From contig RCTD01000001.1 of NCBI GenBank assembly GCA_014898415.1, forward strand, positions 2,914,001 through 2,978,000: a DNA stretch of 64,000 bases, read 5' to 3'. The notes below the pieces were generated by a model. The model was given only the letters and a program-made list of their open reading frames with translations, did no database searches and had not been told where the DNA came from. Positions 46,701-57,909 of the stretch are shown here, piece by piece. Each line of letters begins with the position of its first letter. The first letter of the stretch is position 1. Position numbers and translations under genes: made by a program. This DNA comes from Stromatinia cepivora (lineage: Eukaryota > Ascomycota > Leotiomycetes > Helotiales > Sclerotiniaceae).

Positions 46701-48232
46701 ATCCCTTCTATTCCGCAAGATAAGAGAGAAGGGGAGGGAAGAAGTAGAACACTACCCCCAGATGGCAAGCTAACCAATCGCCCGATCTACATCACCTTAG
46801 CGACCCCCGCCGATTTGAAAGGAGAGCATACCCAGCTAACTATCCATTAAAGAAACTACTAACAATACTTGATTAACCAGTGTTAATTCATTCAATCTCG
46901 ATCTCGATCTCGATCTTCAATCTACTAGTACTAAATTCTTTCACAAGGAAATGAGCTATTGTTAAAAATAAAAGTTAAAATGAAAGCAATTGTTTACATT
47001 TGAGGTTCTTTGTACTTGCTTCGGCCAACGGGACCCTTTTTAATCTTTCACTATCGATATGCAATAACCAACCCTAACTAAACCTCGAATGGTGTGCTCC
47101 ATTTCTTTATCCATTTCTTTACGCATTTCTTTATGCATTTCTTTGTGCATATTGGAAACAATCCCATTTTGCATGATATGTTCTATCCCACTCTAACCTG
47201 TTGTAGAGACAAGCCTTGAATAGTCCTTGTTTAAATTACACTAGTTGATTGTGATACTTTTTGTCAAGTTCATTGGCTGCCATGATGATTCCATGTTCAC
47301 AGCACTTCATACTCCAAGTCGAAGTGTATTAACAAAGTATTGTAAAAGATTTACTTTGTTGAAAGCACCCCTTTCCTTACCTTCTACACTTTAACAATGC
47401 GGATAGAAAACCCCCTTTATTTGACGGATCATTCCGTTTCTTTCAGGTGAAAAGTGTATAAATTAGACGTCCCCGCGATCTCCACAATTTCCCTACACGG
47501 CACATTCTCAACTCAGCACTATCACAAACCAATACATACATATAGTTTTCCAACAGACAAGGATTAATCAATCGAAAATGGCAGAAGAAGGCCCGTGGTC
47601 AGAAAGCCAATGGTTTCCCGAGCACGATAATATTTGGCGCACATGGTATAAACCCAATAATTACTACAATAAAGAAGAAAATGATCATAAATAGTACATC
47701 CAAAATAGTATTTGGGCTATAAATGAGAATATCAAAGAGATAAACGGCGAACACGATATATAGTTAATCTGTAATCTCATCCTGTAGCGTATAAAAGACC
47801 CATTCCCTTCTACAGATTGATACAATACAAAGGACAATTCCAGTTATCACATTATAAATGCTCTTTTCCCATTATTCAAAGTTATATATCAAAAACATTC
47901 AACAAACTATTACCGGGATAGTCATAATCAATCATTGGTAGAGCTCCTTGATAATTATATTTGATTGATCGATAATACAATTTGAACAATTGAATACAAT
48001 ATTGTTTTAAAAATGGATTTCATTTATATTTTATATGATTTTATATTCGAATATATAATATTCAATTGAATATAAAGCAAGCTTCCTTTTTCGAAATTTA
48101 AAATTCCAAGGGTTATATATTATAAAGTATAGATGAAACGATCAATCATATTTGAAACACAAATTCATGGATTGGATTTGGGGCAAACGTGAATGTTTCT
48201 CTTGGTTCAACAGAGGGAGGCTTACGTGAATG
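46701..48232. repeat. Tandem duplication, copy 1 (lightly mutated)
   Basis: 1,532-bp direct repeat unit, starting ATCCCTTCTATTCCGCAAG and ending GGCTTACGTGAATG, immediately followed by copy 2. It retains moderate GC, a TATA-like box (GTATAAATTA, about 47456) and a 38-codon open frame at 47578-47694. Compared with copy 2, most differences are C or G here against T or A there, but near 47870-48020 several sites are the reverse, so both copies have mutated. It includes the first 13 codons of the kinase-like frame found after copy 2. Confidence 0.9.
47578..47694 (+). CDS. Small 38-residue open frame in duplication copy 1
   Basis: Frame MAEEGPWSESQWFPEHDN... ending NKEENDHK. It has a good initiation context (GAAAATGG), a pyrimidine/CA-rich leader and a TATA-like element about 120 bp upstream, so it looks like a real gene start or a first exon. 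It is hydrophilic, with four Trp and no signal peptide. In copy 2 the equivalent frame (49086-49202) has lost its ATG (ATA), and all four TGG codons are stops. It might be the first exon of the adjacent kinase-like gene, which lacks its N-terminal half; I could not find intervening exons. Confidence 0.4.
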   Translation: MAEEGPWSESQWFPEHDNIWRTWYKPNNYYNKEENDHK

Positions 48233-49740
48233 ATCCCTTTTATTCTGCAAGATAAGAGAGGAGGGGAGGGAAGAAGTAGAACACTACTCCTAGATGGCAA
48301 GCTAGCTAATCACCTGGTCTATATTATCTTAGCGACCTCTATCGATTTGAAAGGAGAATGTATCTAATTAATTATTCATTAAAGAAACTACTAATAATAC
48401 TTGATTAATCGATATTAATTCATTCAATCTCGATTTCGATCTCGATTTTCAATTTATTAGTATTAAATTCTTTTATAAGGAAATAAACTATTATTAAGAA
48501 TAAAAATTAAAATGAAAGTAATTATTTGTATTTGAGATTCTTTGTATTTGCTTTGGTCAACAAAACCCTTTTTAATCTTTTATTATCGATATACAATAAT
48601 TAACTTTAATTAAACCTTGAATAATATATTTTATTTCTTTATATATTTCTTTGTATATACTGGAAATAATCCCATTTTGTATAATATATTTTATTCCATT
48701 TTAATTTATTATAAAAACAAGTTTTGAATAATTTTTGTTTAAATTATATTAATTGATTATAATACTTTTTATCAAATTCATTGATTATTATAATGATTCT
48801 ATATTTATAACACTTTATACTTCAAATCGAAGTATATTAATAAAGTATTATAAAAGATTTACTTTATTGAAAATACCTTTTTTTTTATTTTCTATATTTT
48901 AATAATACAAATAGAAAACCTTTTTTATTTGATAGATTATTCTATTTTTTTCAAATAAAAAATATATAAATTAAATATCTTTGTAATCTTTACAATTTCC
49001 TTATATAATATATTCTTAATTTAGTATTATCACAAACCAATATATATATATAATTTTCCAATAAACAAAGATTAATTAATCGAAAATAACAAAAGAAAAT
49101 CTATAATCAGAAAACCAATAATTTCCTGAATATAATAATATTTAGTATATATAATATAAATTCAATAATTACTATAGCGAAAAAGAAAATGATTGTAGAT
49201 AATATATCCAAAATGATATTTGAATTATAAATGAAAATATCAAAGAAATAGATAGCAAATGCAATATATAATTAATCTATAATCTCATCTTGTAATATAT
49301 AGAAAATCTATTCCTTTTTATAAATTGATACAATACAAAAAACAATTCCAATTATTATATTACAAATACTCTTTTCCCATTGTTCAAAGCTATATATCAA
49401 AAATATTCAACAAATTATTATCAGAATGATTATAATCAATTATTAATAAAGCTCCTTAATAATCATATCTGATTGATCGATAATATAATTTAGGCAATTA
49501 GATACAATGCTATCTTGAAAATGGATTTCATTTATATTTTATATGATTTCATATTCGAATATATAATATTCAATTGAATACAGAGTAAGCTTTTTCCTTC
49601 GAGATTTAAAATTCCAAAAGTTATATATTATAAAATATAAATAAAACGATCAATCATATTTGAAATATAAATTCATGGATTGGATTTAAAATAAATATAG
49701 ATGTTTCTCTTAGTTCAACAAAGGGAGGCTTACGTGAATG
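48233..49740. repeat. Tandem duplication, copy 2 (heavily RIP-like)
   Basis: 1,508-bp second copy, directly abutting copy 1. It is colinear along its whole length but extremely AT-rich; differences from copy 1 are overwhelmingly C-to-T and G-to-A. For example CCCAGATGGCAAGCTAACC in copy 1 corresponds to CTAGATGGCAAGCTAGCT here, and the TATA box and small open frame are destroyed. This is the expected result of repeat-induced point mutation acting on a duplication longer than about 400 bp. The 3' end of this copy runs without a break into the kinase-like gene. Confidence 0.9.
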
Positions 49741-50360
49741 CTATCAAGGATTTTTGCTTCGAGCTCTCCCAAATTGAGGGTGATAGGATTGGTAGTGTTG
49801 AGGGAAAAGGCATTCATGATTACATCTTACCGCTGACTTGGCCCGAGGGAGTCAATACATATTGGCCCAAGGGAGCCAATTTATATGGCGCGGAACACAT
49901 ACACGAAAGCTGGGCAAACTCAGGTTTAGCACCTGCTCTCTCCGAAATCTGTTTCTCGCACAATTCTTTGACCCCAGATAGTATCATTCTGGTAGAAGAG
50001 GGTCGGGATAATCCCATCCCAACGATAGGGGTTGTAGACTGGTCGAAGGGAGGATTTGTGCCGAAGTCCTGGGTTCGCACGAGGTTTGCTGTGGATATGG
50101 AGAGTGATTTGCCGACGGTCCAAAAGTTGAGGACGAGGACGCGTACGGGAATTCCACCTACAGAGGTTCACAAGTATAGATGGGCTGTCTATGACGGTTT
50201 GGGAGAAATGCCGTATAATATGCCCGAGGTGAGGAAAGAGTATTGGGAGGCCCGCCCCGATTACGCTGCGATGATGGGACGGGGTTTTGTACAAGGATGG
50301 GTTTCTTTAATCCCCACGTGGGAGGATCCTGATGCTGATCCTAATGATACCACATCCTAA
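49701..50360 (+). pseudogene. 5'-truncated phosphotransferase (APH)-like gene
   Basis: The frame encodes 219 residues from an ATG inside duplication copy 2. The C-terminal lobe resembles fungal APH/choline-kinase-like proteins: FSHNSLTPDSIILVEEG in place of the catalytic HGDLxxxNI loop, and IGVVDWSKGGFVPKSW in place of the magnesium-binding DW segment. The catalytic Asp and Asn positions appear substituted, and the entire N-lobe is missing. In copy 1 a 3' splice site (TTCAACAG) precedes AGGGAGGCTTAC; in copy 2 it reads TTCAACAA, so the acceptor that probably joined this exon to upstream exons is lost by a G-to-A change. An intact but catalytically dead short protein is the alternative reading. 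The coding part after 49740 has normal GC and no stops. Confidence 0.6.
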
Positions 50361-50479
50361 CTGGTGACTTGAGGTATAGAGAGCTTGATTTGTACTGCAC
50401 TCCGCCCTTCTAACTAAAGGTCAATTGCTGGGTTGAATCCCCGGCTCAATGATTCCGATTATTTCATTTGTTAAATGTA

Positions 50480-51228
50480 CTGGCCTTTCTTCAAACTGGC
50501 CTTTCTTCAAACTGGCCTTTCCCCAAGACTATCCCTTCCCCAAGACTGTACTTTCCCCAAAACTATTCTTTCTTCAAGACTATCCTTTCCTCAAGATTAT
50601 CCTTTCTTCAAGACTATCCTTTCTTCAAAACTACCCTTTCTTCAAAATTGCTTTTTCTTCAAGATTGTTCTTTCTTCAAGATTGTTCTTTCTTCAAGATT
50701 ATTCTTTCTTCAAGATTATTCTTTCTTCAAGATTGTTCTTTTTTCAAGATTATCCTTTCTTCAAATTTATCCTTTTTTCAAAACTATCCTTTCTTCAAAA
50801 CTGTCCTTTCTTCAAAACTGTCCTTTCTTCAAGACTATCTTTTCTTCAAGACTATCCCTTCCTCAAAACTATTCTTTCCTCAAGACTGTACTTTCCCCAA
50901 AACTATTCTTTTTTCAAGACTATCCTTTCTTCAAGATTATCCTCTCTTTAAGATTGTTCTTTCTTCAAGATTATCCTTTCTTCAAGACTATCCTTTTTTC
51001 AAAACTACCCTTTCTTCAAGATTGCCCTTTCTTCAATTTCTTCAAAATTGTTCTTTCTTCAAGATTGTCCTTTCTTCAAGATAATCCTTTCTTCAAATTT
51101 ATCCTTTCTTCAAAACTGTCCTTTCTTCAAGACTTGCCCTTTCTTCAATTTCTTCAAAGCTGTCCTTTCTTCAAAACTATCTTTTCTTCAAAACTATCCT
51201 TTCTCCAAAACTGCCCTTTCTTCAAGTA
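50480..51228. repeat. 17-bp minisatellite, about 44 copies
   Basis: Tandem array of a CTATCCTTTCTTCAAGA-like unit, with variants such as CTGTCCTTTCTTCAAAA. It begins 120 bp after the kinase-like stop codon. Because 17 is not a multiple of 3 and the unit lacks stops in any + frame, all three + frames are open for much or all of the array and encode the same 17-residue repeat (for example DYPFFKTILSSRLSFLQ) in shifted register. Most variation is C/T. These frames are unlikely to be genes. Confidence 0.95.
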
Positions 51229-54200
51229 TTGTGAGAGAGTTGGAATGTCAAGGGCCAATACATAGCTAAGTTCGTAGTCATATGGTCACATGACTCTTCG
51301 TAGCTAAAACCCTACATCCATTTTGAATTCTCCCGTATAATAACTTTTACATAGTACAAAGTACTACTTAGAAAAAAAAATCAAAAATAGAAAAAAAACT
51401 CGAAATTTTTTTTTTTTCAAAGGTAAAATTCAGATACAAATTGGGATATTTTCGAATTCAAGAAATTCTAAAAATTAATAATATATATTTTAAAATTAAA
51501 AGATTTCAATGTTTAATATGATTGCTTTTGTATGATTGTACAGTACGGTGATAATATAATTGATTTAATTTGAAAAATTAAAGTGAAATAATGATTCGTT
51601 GATTCGTTGATTATTAATAAAATAAATGGTTTTGAATTAAAGTGGGGAAAGCTTCAATTTCAGATTATTGCAATTGCCTTAAACATTTGTACAACTTTTG
51701 CTGTATTATATGATTTATTATTCAATAAGAACGAGTCTTTTTTATAGTTGCTTATATATCTTGGAGTGTGAATTGGATATCCCTATTCTACAGCAAAAAA
51801 ACATATAATGTCCTTTTTATGAACATCTAGAATGTTTATTTCAGGACCTTAGGGTAAGAGAAGACTCCGTTCTTTTCTTCCTTGAATAATTAATCTTCCA
51901 TTAATCTTTTGGTATATCATTTGTGCATAACCCAAACTATTGTTTATTCTATTAGTTTTACTATTTGAAGTCTCTACGATATAATCTGATCAATTCCAAT
52001 TCCTATTTTCCCTCGCAGCGTGCTATCGGGACGCACGTATCTCGACCTACCTCTTTCACAGTATATATTACAAAATCCGACGTTACTTAGTTTAAACAGT
52101 TATGGATGAAATGAGTCTTCGTAAAATGACCTCTTAGCAACAATCGTAAATATACTACCTATAAAATCTAACTGTAAGGGATGAAGACTATAGACATCAA
52201 GCCTCAACACCCAAAATATGCGAGTTTGCTTTACTGAGATTTGTGAATTTTAAGCTTATACTGGGTTCCAAATTTTCTGCAGGCAGTGAATGCCAACGGA
52301 GAATTACAAATTATAAGAATGCCAGTCAACTCATGAAAAGGGATGTGTCACTTTGACTTGGATAGATACATTCTAATGGATATTAGATAGTAAAATCTAT
52401 ATCAAAATTAATTATGGTAGTAAAGTAGATTATTATATTGTGAGGTTATATGTGGGCCATGCGAATACTGATGTCTAATACTATCTATACGAATGAGTAG
52501 TTGTCACTTTAGTCGAACAGGACTTTAGATAATAACTTCAAGCTTTTCATTACTAAAATCCTTTTTTTTGGCGAGATTATTATCGGATTTTAGTAGATAC
52601 GATCTTCCAGTTTGCACTACCTTCCTCCTCAGAACAAAGATATGAATCATCGGATATGAAAAATAAAGCAGGATTAAAATCTTTGAAAAATTAGTTTCTC
52701 GCTCTAAACTTTAAAGAAAGAAACGACAACTTTGACGTCCTTTCAGATCTATGAGACATAGCCCATATATATGTCTTTTTCCTCACCGTGCTTAGCTTCC
52801 GTTTTATATTTTGTTGATGTTCATCTTATCTATCTACATATCGACATACACCCTACGAGTACACATCTAATATACCAAACCGGTTAACACCAACCTCCGC
52901 ATTTTCATTTTTCCTCAAATCGTACTAAAAAGTATGTTCAAGATGCTTATTTGTCTTCCTGATTATGGTTCCATCTAGGGGTACTCTTCTCCTTTCTTAT
53001 ATCCTTATATTTATCTCAATATACTCCAGAATCATCATCTAGAATTAATATTTATATCTACAAAGTCTATCAAAATTACACAAACTTATTAAAAAAAAAC
53101 ACAACCTTAAATTTCAATACAAAAAGAAGTTCGGCTTGTTTTGCCGAGTTTAGGAGAAGGGGACGAATTACAAAATAGTATATGGGTGTGTGAGTGATGT
53201 AGTCAATTGGGAACGATGACAATAATCGGTGGATGGGGTGTCTGACACGGAGATATGTGTATTGAATCTTAGGCCAGTTGGAGAGAAGTAATGAAGAAGA
53301 ATGGGAATCCAACGGGTGCTGGAGTGGAAGATCCCTGGATACGATAAAGATGCTCGATACTATCAAGAACAATTATATATGGGACGAAACATCGAAGACA
53401 ATAGCTTAACTAATTACCCATATATTCTTACCGAGAAAGTCAAGCAGGGGGATCGGCATATAAGTTCAACAGTACCTGCCAAATCTGTCGTGTAACGATT
53501 TAGCACCACACTAATACCGGTAGATATAAACCATTTAGTTTCGTCTTCTCTTCCTCTTCCTCTTCATTAATTTTTTCCTTGTTCAATGAAAGATCATCGA
53601 GTTCTTAGCATCTTTCAAATGTGGCATATAAAGAGATTGCATGTCTTTCCTACTTTTGGGCTTTTCCGATGTGTTGGGAAGGATGTTGTAAGGTGTAGTA
53701 AGGTGTAGTGTGGAATTTGAGGACGATGTCCCTAGAGCAATTATGGCATTATAGATTGCTTGTTTTTCATATGGACATGCGTGTTTTTGTACAGTGTTCA
53801 CAGACCTTGAAAAAATGCTGGGGAGGTAGTACCATTGTAAAAGACAAGGTTGGGTTAATAATGTGATGTCTTGACATCATTGTTGAGTGCAAAATTGTGA
53901 AGTCCGGGGTGTTGGGTGCTTAGAGATCAAATGATCTGGGATAATTACCATCGAGAAGAAATGGGATGCTATTTTGGGCTATGGTATGCATTGCGCTGGT
54001 AAGGAAATACCGGAATGCTAACAGAAATCTTCTTAGAAGCGATATTTTCTACACCGGTATTCGAACCACGTTGAAGGAATCTGCTTCATTGGGTGCTTAA
54101 TGGAGAGCTGACTGTCAGAAGCATGCTGATTACTTCTTTTCTCCTATTATCTGCCGCTTCTGCATGCTGTTCTCGAGGAGTGTCAGAGTACTTTCAGTTG

Positions 54201-54524
54201 TCAACCAAAAATGGCGACAACGACCCATTTTTCTCATGCTGTCATCGCCAAAAATAGCCTTTTTAAAAGTTGTGTCTCTTTGCTTGAGCACAGCTGCTTC
54301 ATTTCATATTATCGTATTCAGTCAATCTTTGAAAAGAGATGTTTCAACGGCAATGTGCAGAAAATCCGCCTGTTGATTCTCATCATTATGTTGTGTTACA
54401 ATGATTGTTCTGCTCAGCCTTGTATCATGCGATTTCTGCGTTAGATTCAAGGCCTTTTAATCCTTTTCCCCTCTGATCTTCACTCGACTCGTTTCATTCG
54501 AAGGGAAATAATACGCAATTGAAT
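51229..54524. other. AT-rich gene-free stretch
   Basis: No supported gene. There is a poly-A/poly-T-rich block at 51370-51480, then AT-rich sequence with scattered stops in all frames. Frames of 60-98 codons around 53076-53801 and 54164-54444 show no recognisable features. Confidence 0.5.
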
Positions 54525-55481
54525 ATGGCTGTCTTTTTCAAACATACCATATGTCCAGCGTTATTGTATGGCTTGTTCTACGATAAAATGGCAATGCCCA
54601 CAGACGAAGCTTCTCCTATGATCACAGCGCCAATCTCTCCATATGATCTCAATCGAGCCTCCAAGCGCGACTCTATTACATGCAATAACGAAATTTGCTA
54701 TTCGCCTGCAACTTGCATTGGACCTGTCGGCAATTGTGTGGTGTGTTGCTTTCCAAAGTTTCCTCTCTCTCGTCCAGATTGATAGCCATAAACCGAATTA
54801 CTAGAGGGGAAAAGATTGCACTGTGATCACAGATTGCCATCCATACACGGAGATTAAGAACTACTCTTCGGCGGGTACAAATATGTCAATGAATACTTTT
54901 GGATCTTATCGCTGGCCCCAACACCATACAGATATTGAACCATCTTACCAACACGAGCCAATTCAGCACAGATTTCACCTATCCATACTGTAATAAATAC
55001 GTCTTCGACGCATATGGTGGCCTTGAGGTGATATATTGCGACGATACATCGGCGCTCAATAACCAAGTCATCTTTACCGACGTACGACTGGGCGGACTCG
55101 TCTACAGTTCCCGAACCACCTACTGCTACGCAAGACATTACCGTGGGGTCTTCCATGAGCTCACTGGCCCCACAAACAAGCAAAGAATCATCTAGATCAA
55201 CGAGTGCAGCGCCAACTAGTCCAACATCCTCTCCTGCAGCAGCAACAGCTACGCACCAAGTGGCTTCGTATGCATCACCACGTACAAACCTACATACAAG
55301 CTAGGCTCCAGCAGCTATAGGCAGTGAAACATCTCCATCGTACAGCTATGAAGCAAGACGCACTGATATCAAACCAGATTGTCGAGTGGGTGGTGCAGGT
55401 AATAGGATTAATGCACCGCCAGCTTGGGCACCTCCTGACGTGGAGGAAAAGCAAATTGAACCCGCAATTTTCAGTGAATGA
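54525..55481 (+). pseudogene. Decayed Cys-rich secreted/anchored protein gene
   Basis: Pieces of one protein are colinear but in different frames. First comes an N-terminus with CNNEICYSPATCIGPVGNC (from ATG 54525), then after a likely intron (acceptor TACTAG near 54803) GKDCTVITDCHPYTEIKNYSS. YPYCNKYVFDAYGGLEVIYCDD follows in a second frame, then a Ser/Thr/Pro-rich stretch (SSTVPEPPTATQDITVGSS) in a third. A TAG at about 55302 interrupts that frame, which would otherwise continue to the stop at 55479-55481 with a Pro-rich, acidic tail. The pattern (Cys-rich head, STP stalk, cytosolic-type tail) is common among fungal cell-surface proteins, but the expected membrane span is not visible. At least two frameshifts and one stop make function unlikely. 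Confidence 0.55.
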
Positions 55482-56363
55482 GGGTGATGTTAGAACCTAA
55501 AGTTGAGAATTATGATTAAGAGTCTCCCTGTATCAGAATTTTATCTTCCGCCTCCCATCTTCCGCTGTCGATCCCCGTTTCCCCATTCTCGGTGCTCGGC
55601 ACATGTGGCATTAGTGCACGCACTCACGCACTCACGCACTTGATGACGAGAAATGGTCTTCCAAAGCTCACCGCCATGTAAATATGAATGAGAGTGGAGA
55701 CGGAAGAGAAATGGATGGGTGGTGAAGTGAACCATCCATCGATCGATTGATTGGCTATAAATGATCGGGTTATACTTTCCAGATTGAATTTAGTCAATGT
55801 TATCGGATTTTATTTCCCAAATCTTTTGACTACAGCACAGATAGATATGACATGGATAAATTTTTAATTTGTCGTTCTAGTTAATGCGGAGTATGTCATT
55901 GAATTGGTATTATTCACAGTATCACATCACATCATCCAACCATATTTCAACAATTCACATAACGTCAACTTTATTCCATATAGTTTCACTCACACGATAA
56001 TGACGACCCTCTTCAGACTTACAGCTAGAACCTTTCAACGCGCATGCATACTGAGGATCTCCCTTTCGTGCCTCTCAATCCCTACAAGGACCCGGTTTTA
56101 TTTACCGTTTCATGCACGATAAGGATAAGTCGGATAAGATAAAGCGAAAGGCTAGGTAAATAAATGCATTGACCCACCCCACTCACTGCAGGAGAACCAG
56201 CAACAAAAAGACAACAAAAACTGCCACAATTTCCTCTCTGATTCTCATTCCCAACTTCATCTCCATCTCTTCCTCTTCCTTTTCCCTCCTCTTCTTTTAC
56301 CCTTCCCTTTCTTCTTTCACAAATCTCCCCTCTTCGAAAATATCACCCACGTATCTCTCAACA
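55482..56363. other. Intergenic, promoter of the GABA aminotransferase
   Basis: No gene seen. The last 150 bp are strongly CT-rich (TCTCCATCTCTTCCTCTTCC), a typical fungal promoter or leader pyrimidine tract directly before the ATG at 56364. Confidence 0.6.
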
Positions 56364-57909
56364 ATGGCTTCTCTAAGAGCTGCGGCGCAATTGCGTCCAG
56401 TGGCTTCAAGAGTCTTTTCACGATCAGTACGAACATACGCCACTACAAGTGCCAAACCATTTAAAATTACCGGTGAACCAGAGACTCCAATTGTTAAGAC
56501 TGCCATTCCAGGTCCAGAATCTCAAAAGGCAATTACGGAATTGGATAAAGTCTTTGATACTAGAAGTTTGAACATGCTTGCCGATTATCGAAAGAGCGTG
56601 GGTAACTACATTGTGGATCCAGATGGAAATGTATTATTGGATGTGTATGTTCTCAGTTACTTTGTTATTGAAGGTATCGCAGGATACTAATGACAACGAT
56701 AGTTACGCACAAATCGCATCAATTCCAGTTGGATACAATAATCCTCATCTCCTCAAGGCCGCACAATCCGAACAAATGGCATCTGCCATCATAAACCGTC
56801 CCGCTCTCGGAAACTTCCCTTCCCACGATTGGGCCGAAATTATTAAGACGGGTGCTCTGAAGGTAGCACCAAAGGGTCTTGATCAGGTGTTCACTGCCAT
56901 GGCAGGTTCAGATGCTAATGAGACTGCATACAAGGCTGCATTTATGTACCGTCGACAACAAGAGCGTGGGGGTGCACATGTGGAATTTTCGGAGGCAGAT
57001 ATTGCCTCATCTATGCTTAATCAAGCACCAGGTGCTCCTCAATTATCTATCCTGTCTTTCAAGAGTGCTTTCCATGGACGTCTCTTCGGTTCCCTTTCTA
57101 CCACTCGCAGTAAGCCAATTCACAAACTCGATATTCCTGCTTTCGACTGGCCACAAGCTACTTTCCCTCTTCTCAAATACCCACTTGAGGATCACGTCGA
57201 GGAGAACAAAAAGATTGAAGAGGAAGCTCTTGCCGATGTTGAACATATCATTACTACCCATCACCTTCCACCTTGTGCCGTCGTAGTCGAACCCATCCAA
57301 TCAGAAGGAGGAGACAATCACGCATCTCCAGCTTTCTTCCGCGGTCTCAGAGCCCTCACCAAGAAACACAACGTCCTCCTTATTGTCGATGAAGTTCAAA
57401 CTGGTGTAGGTGCCACCGGTAAATTCTGGGCCCACGACCATTGGAACCTTGAAACTCCTCCCGATATTGTCACCTTCTCCAAGAAAGCCCAAACAGCCGG
57501 TTACTACTTTGGCAACCCTGAACTCCGCCCCAACAAACCATACCGTCAATTTAACACCTGGATGGGAGATCCAGCCCGTGCTATCCTCTTCCGTGCTATC
57601 ATTGAAGAAATCGAACGTTTGGATTTGGTTAACCATACTGCCAAGGTCGGAGACTATCTTTATAAAGAACTTGAACATCTCGCCAAGAAATATCCAGGAG
57701 ATATCCAAAACTTAAGAGGTAAAGGACAAGGAACTTTCCTCGCCTTTGATAGCAACCGCAGAGATGAGGTACTCAAGAAGGCCAAGGGTGTTGGTATCAA
57801 CATTGGTGGTTCTGGTGAGCGAGCCGTTCGTCTCAGACCTATGTTGATTTTCCGAGAAGATCACGCCGACATTTTGTTGGGAGGTCTTGAGAAGATCTTC
57901 AAATCCTAG
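56364..57909 (+). CDS. gatA: 4-aminobutyrate aminotransferase, mitochondrial
   Basis: Two exons (56364-56644 and 56703-57909) give 495 residues, the usual fungal length. The 58-nt intron has a GTATGT donor and a CTAATGAC branch site, and phase 2 rebuilds LLDVYAQIASIPVGYNNP. It is a class III PLP-dependent transaminase that converts GABA plus 2-oxoglutarate to succinate semialdehyde plus glutamate (GABA shunt; growth on GABA). Motifs: GSDANETAYKAAFMY, SFHGRLFGSLSTTRS-like SAFHGRLFG, VEPIQSEGGD, VDEVQTGVG (D323) that holds the PLP ring, and FSKKAQTAGYY with the Schiff-base Lys at 354 or 355. The N-terminus (MASLRAAAQLRPVASRVFSR) is a mitochondrial presequence. The longer open frame upstream of 56364 is leader sequence, not coding. 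Appears intact. Confidence 0.96.

Noticed and set aside
50385..50455. tRNA-like stretch with a GGGTTGAATCCCC element
   Set aside because: The T-loop-like motif lacks the GGTTCGA core, the anticodon-like loop has a pyrimidine at position 37, and no acceptor stem pairs; not a tRNA gene.
50449..51265. Three overlapping + strand ORFs of 158-265 codons rich in Phe, Leu and Ser
   Set aside because: They are the three frames of the 17-bp minisatellite and encode the same periodic peptide; there is no promoter, domain or non-repeat coding sequence.
43793..54062. Shared ACACCGGTATTC motif near 43793 and 54051
   Set aside because: Only 12 bases in common with no extended similarity on either side; probably chance.
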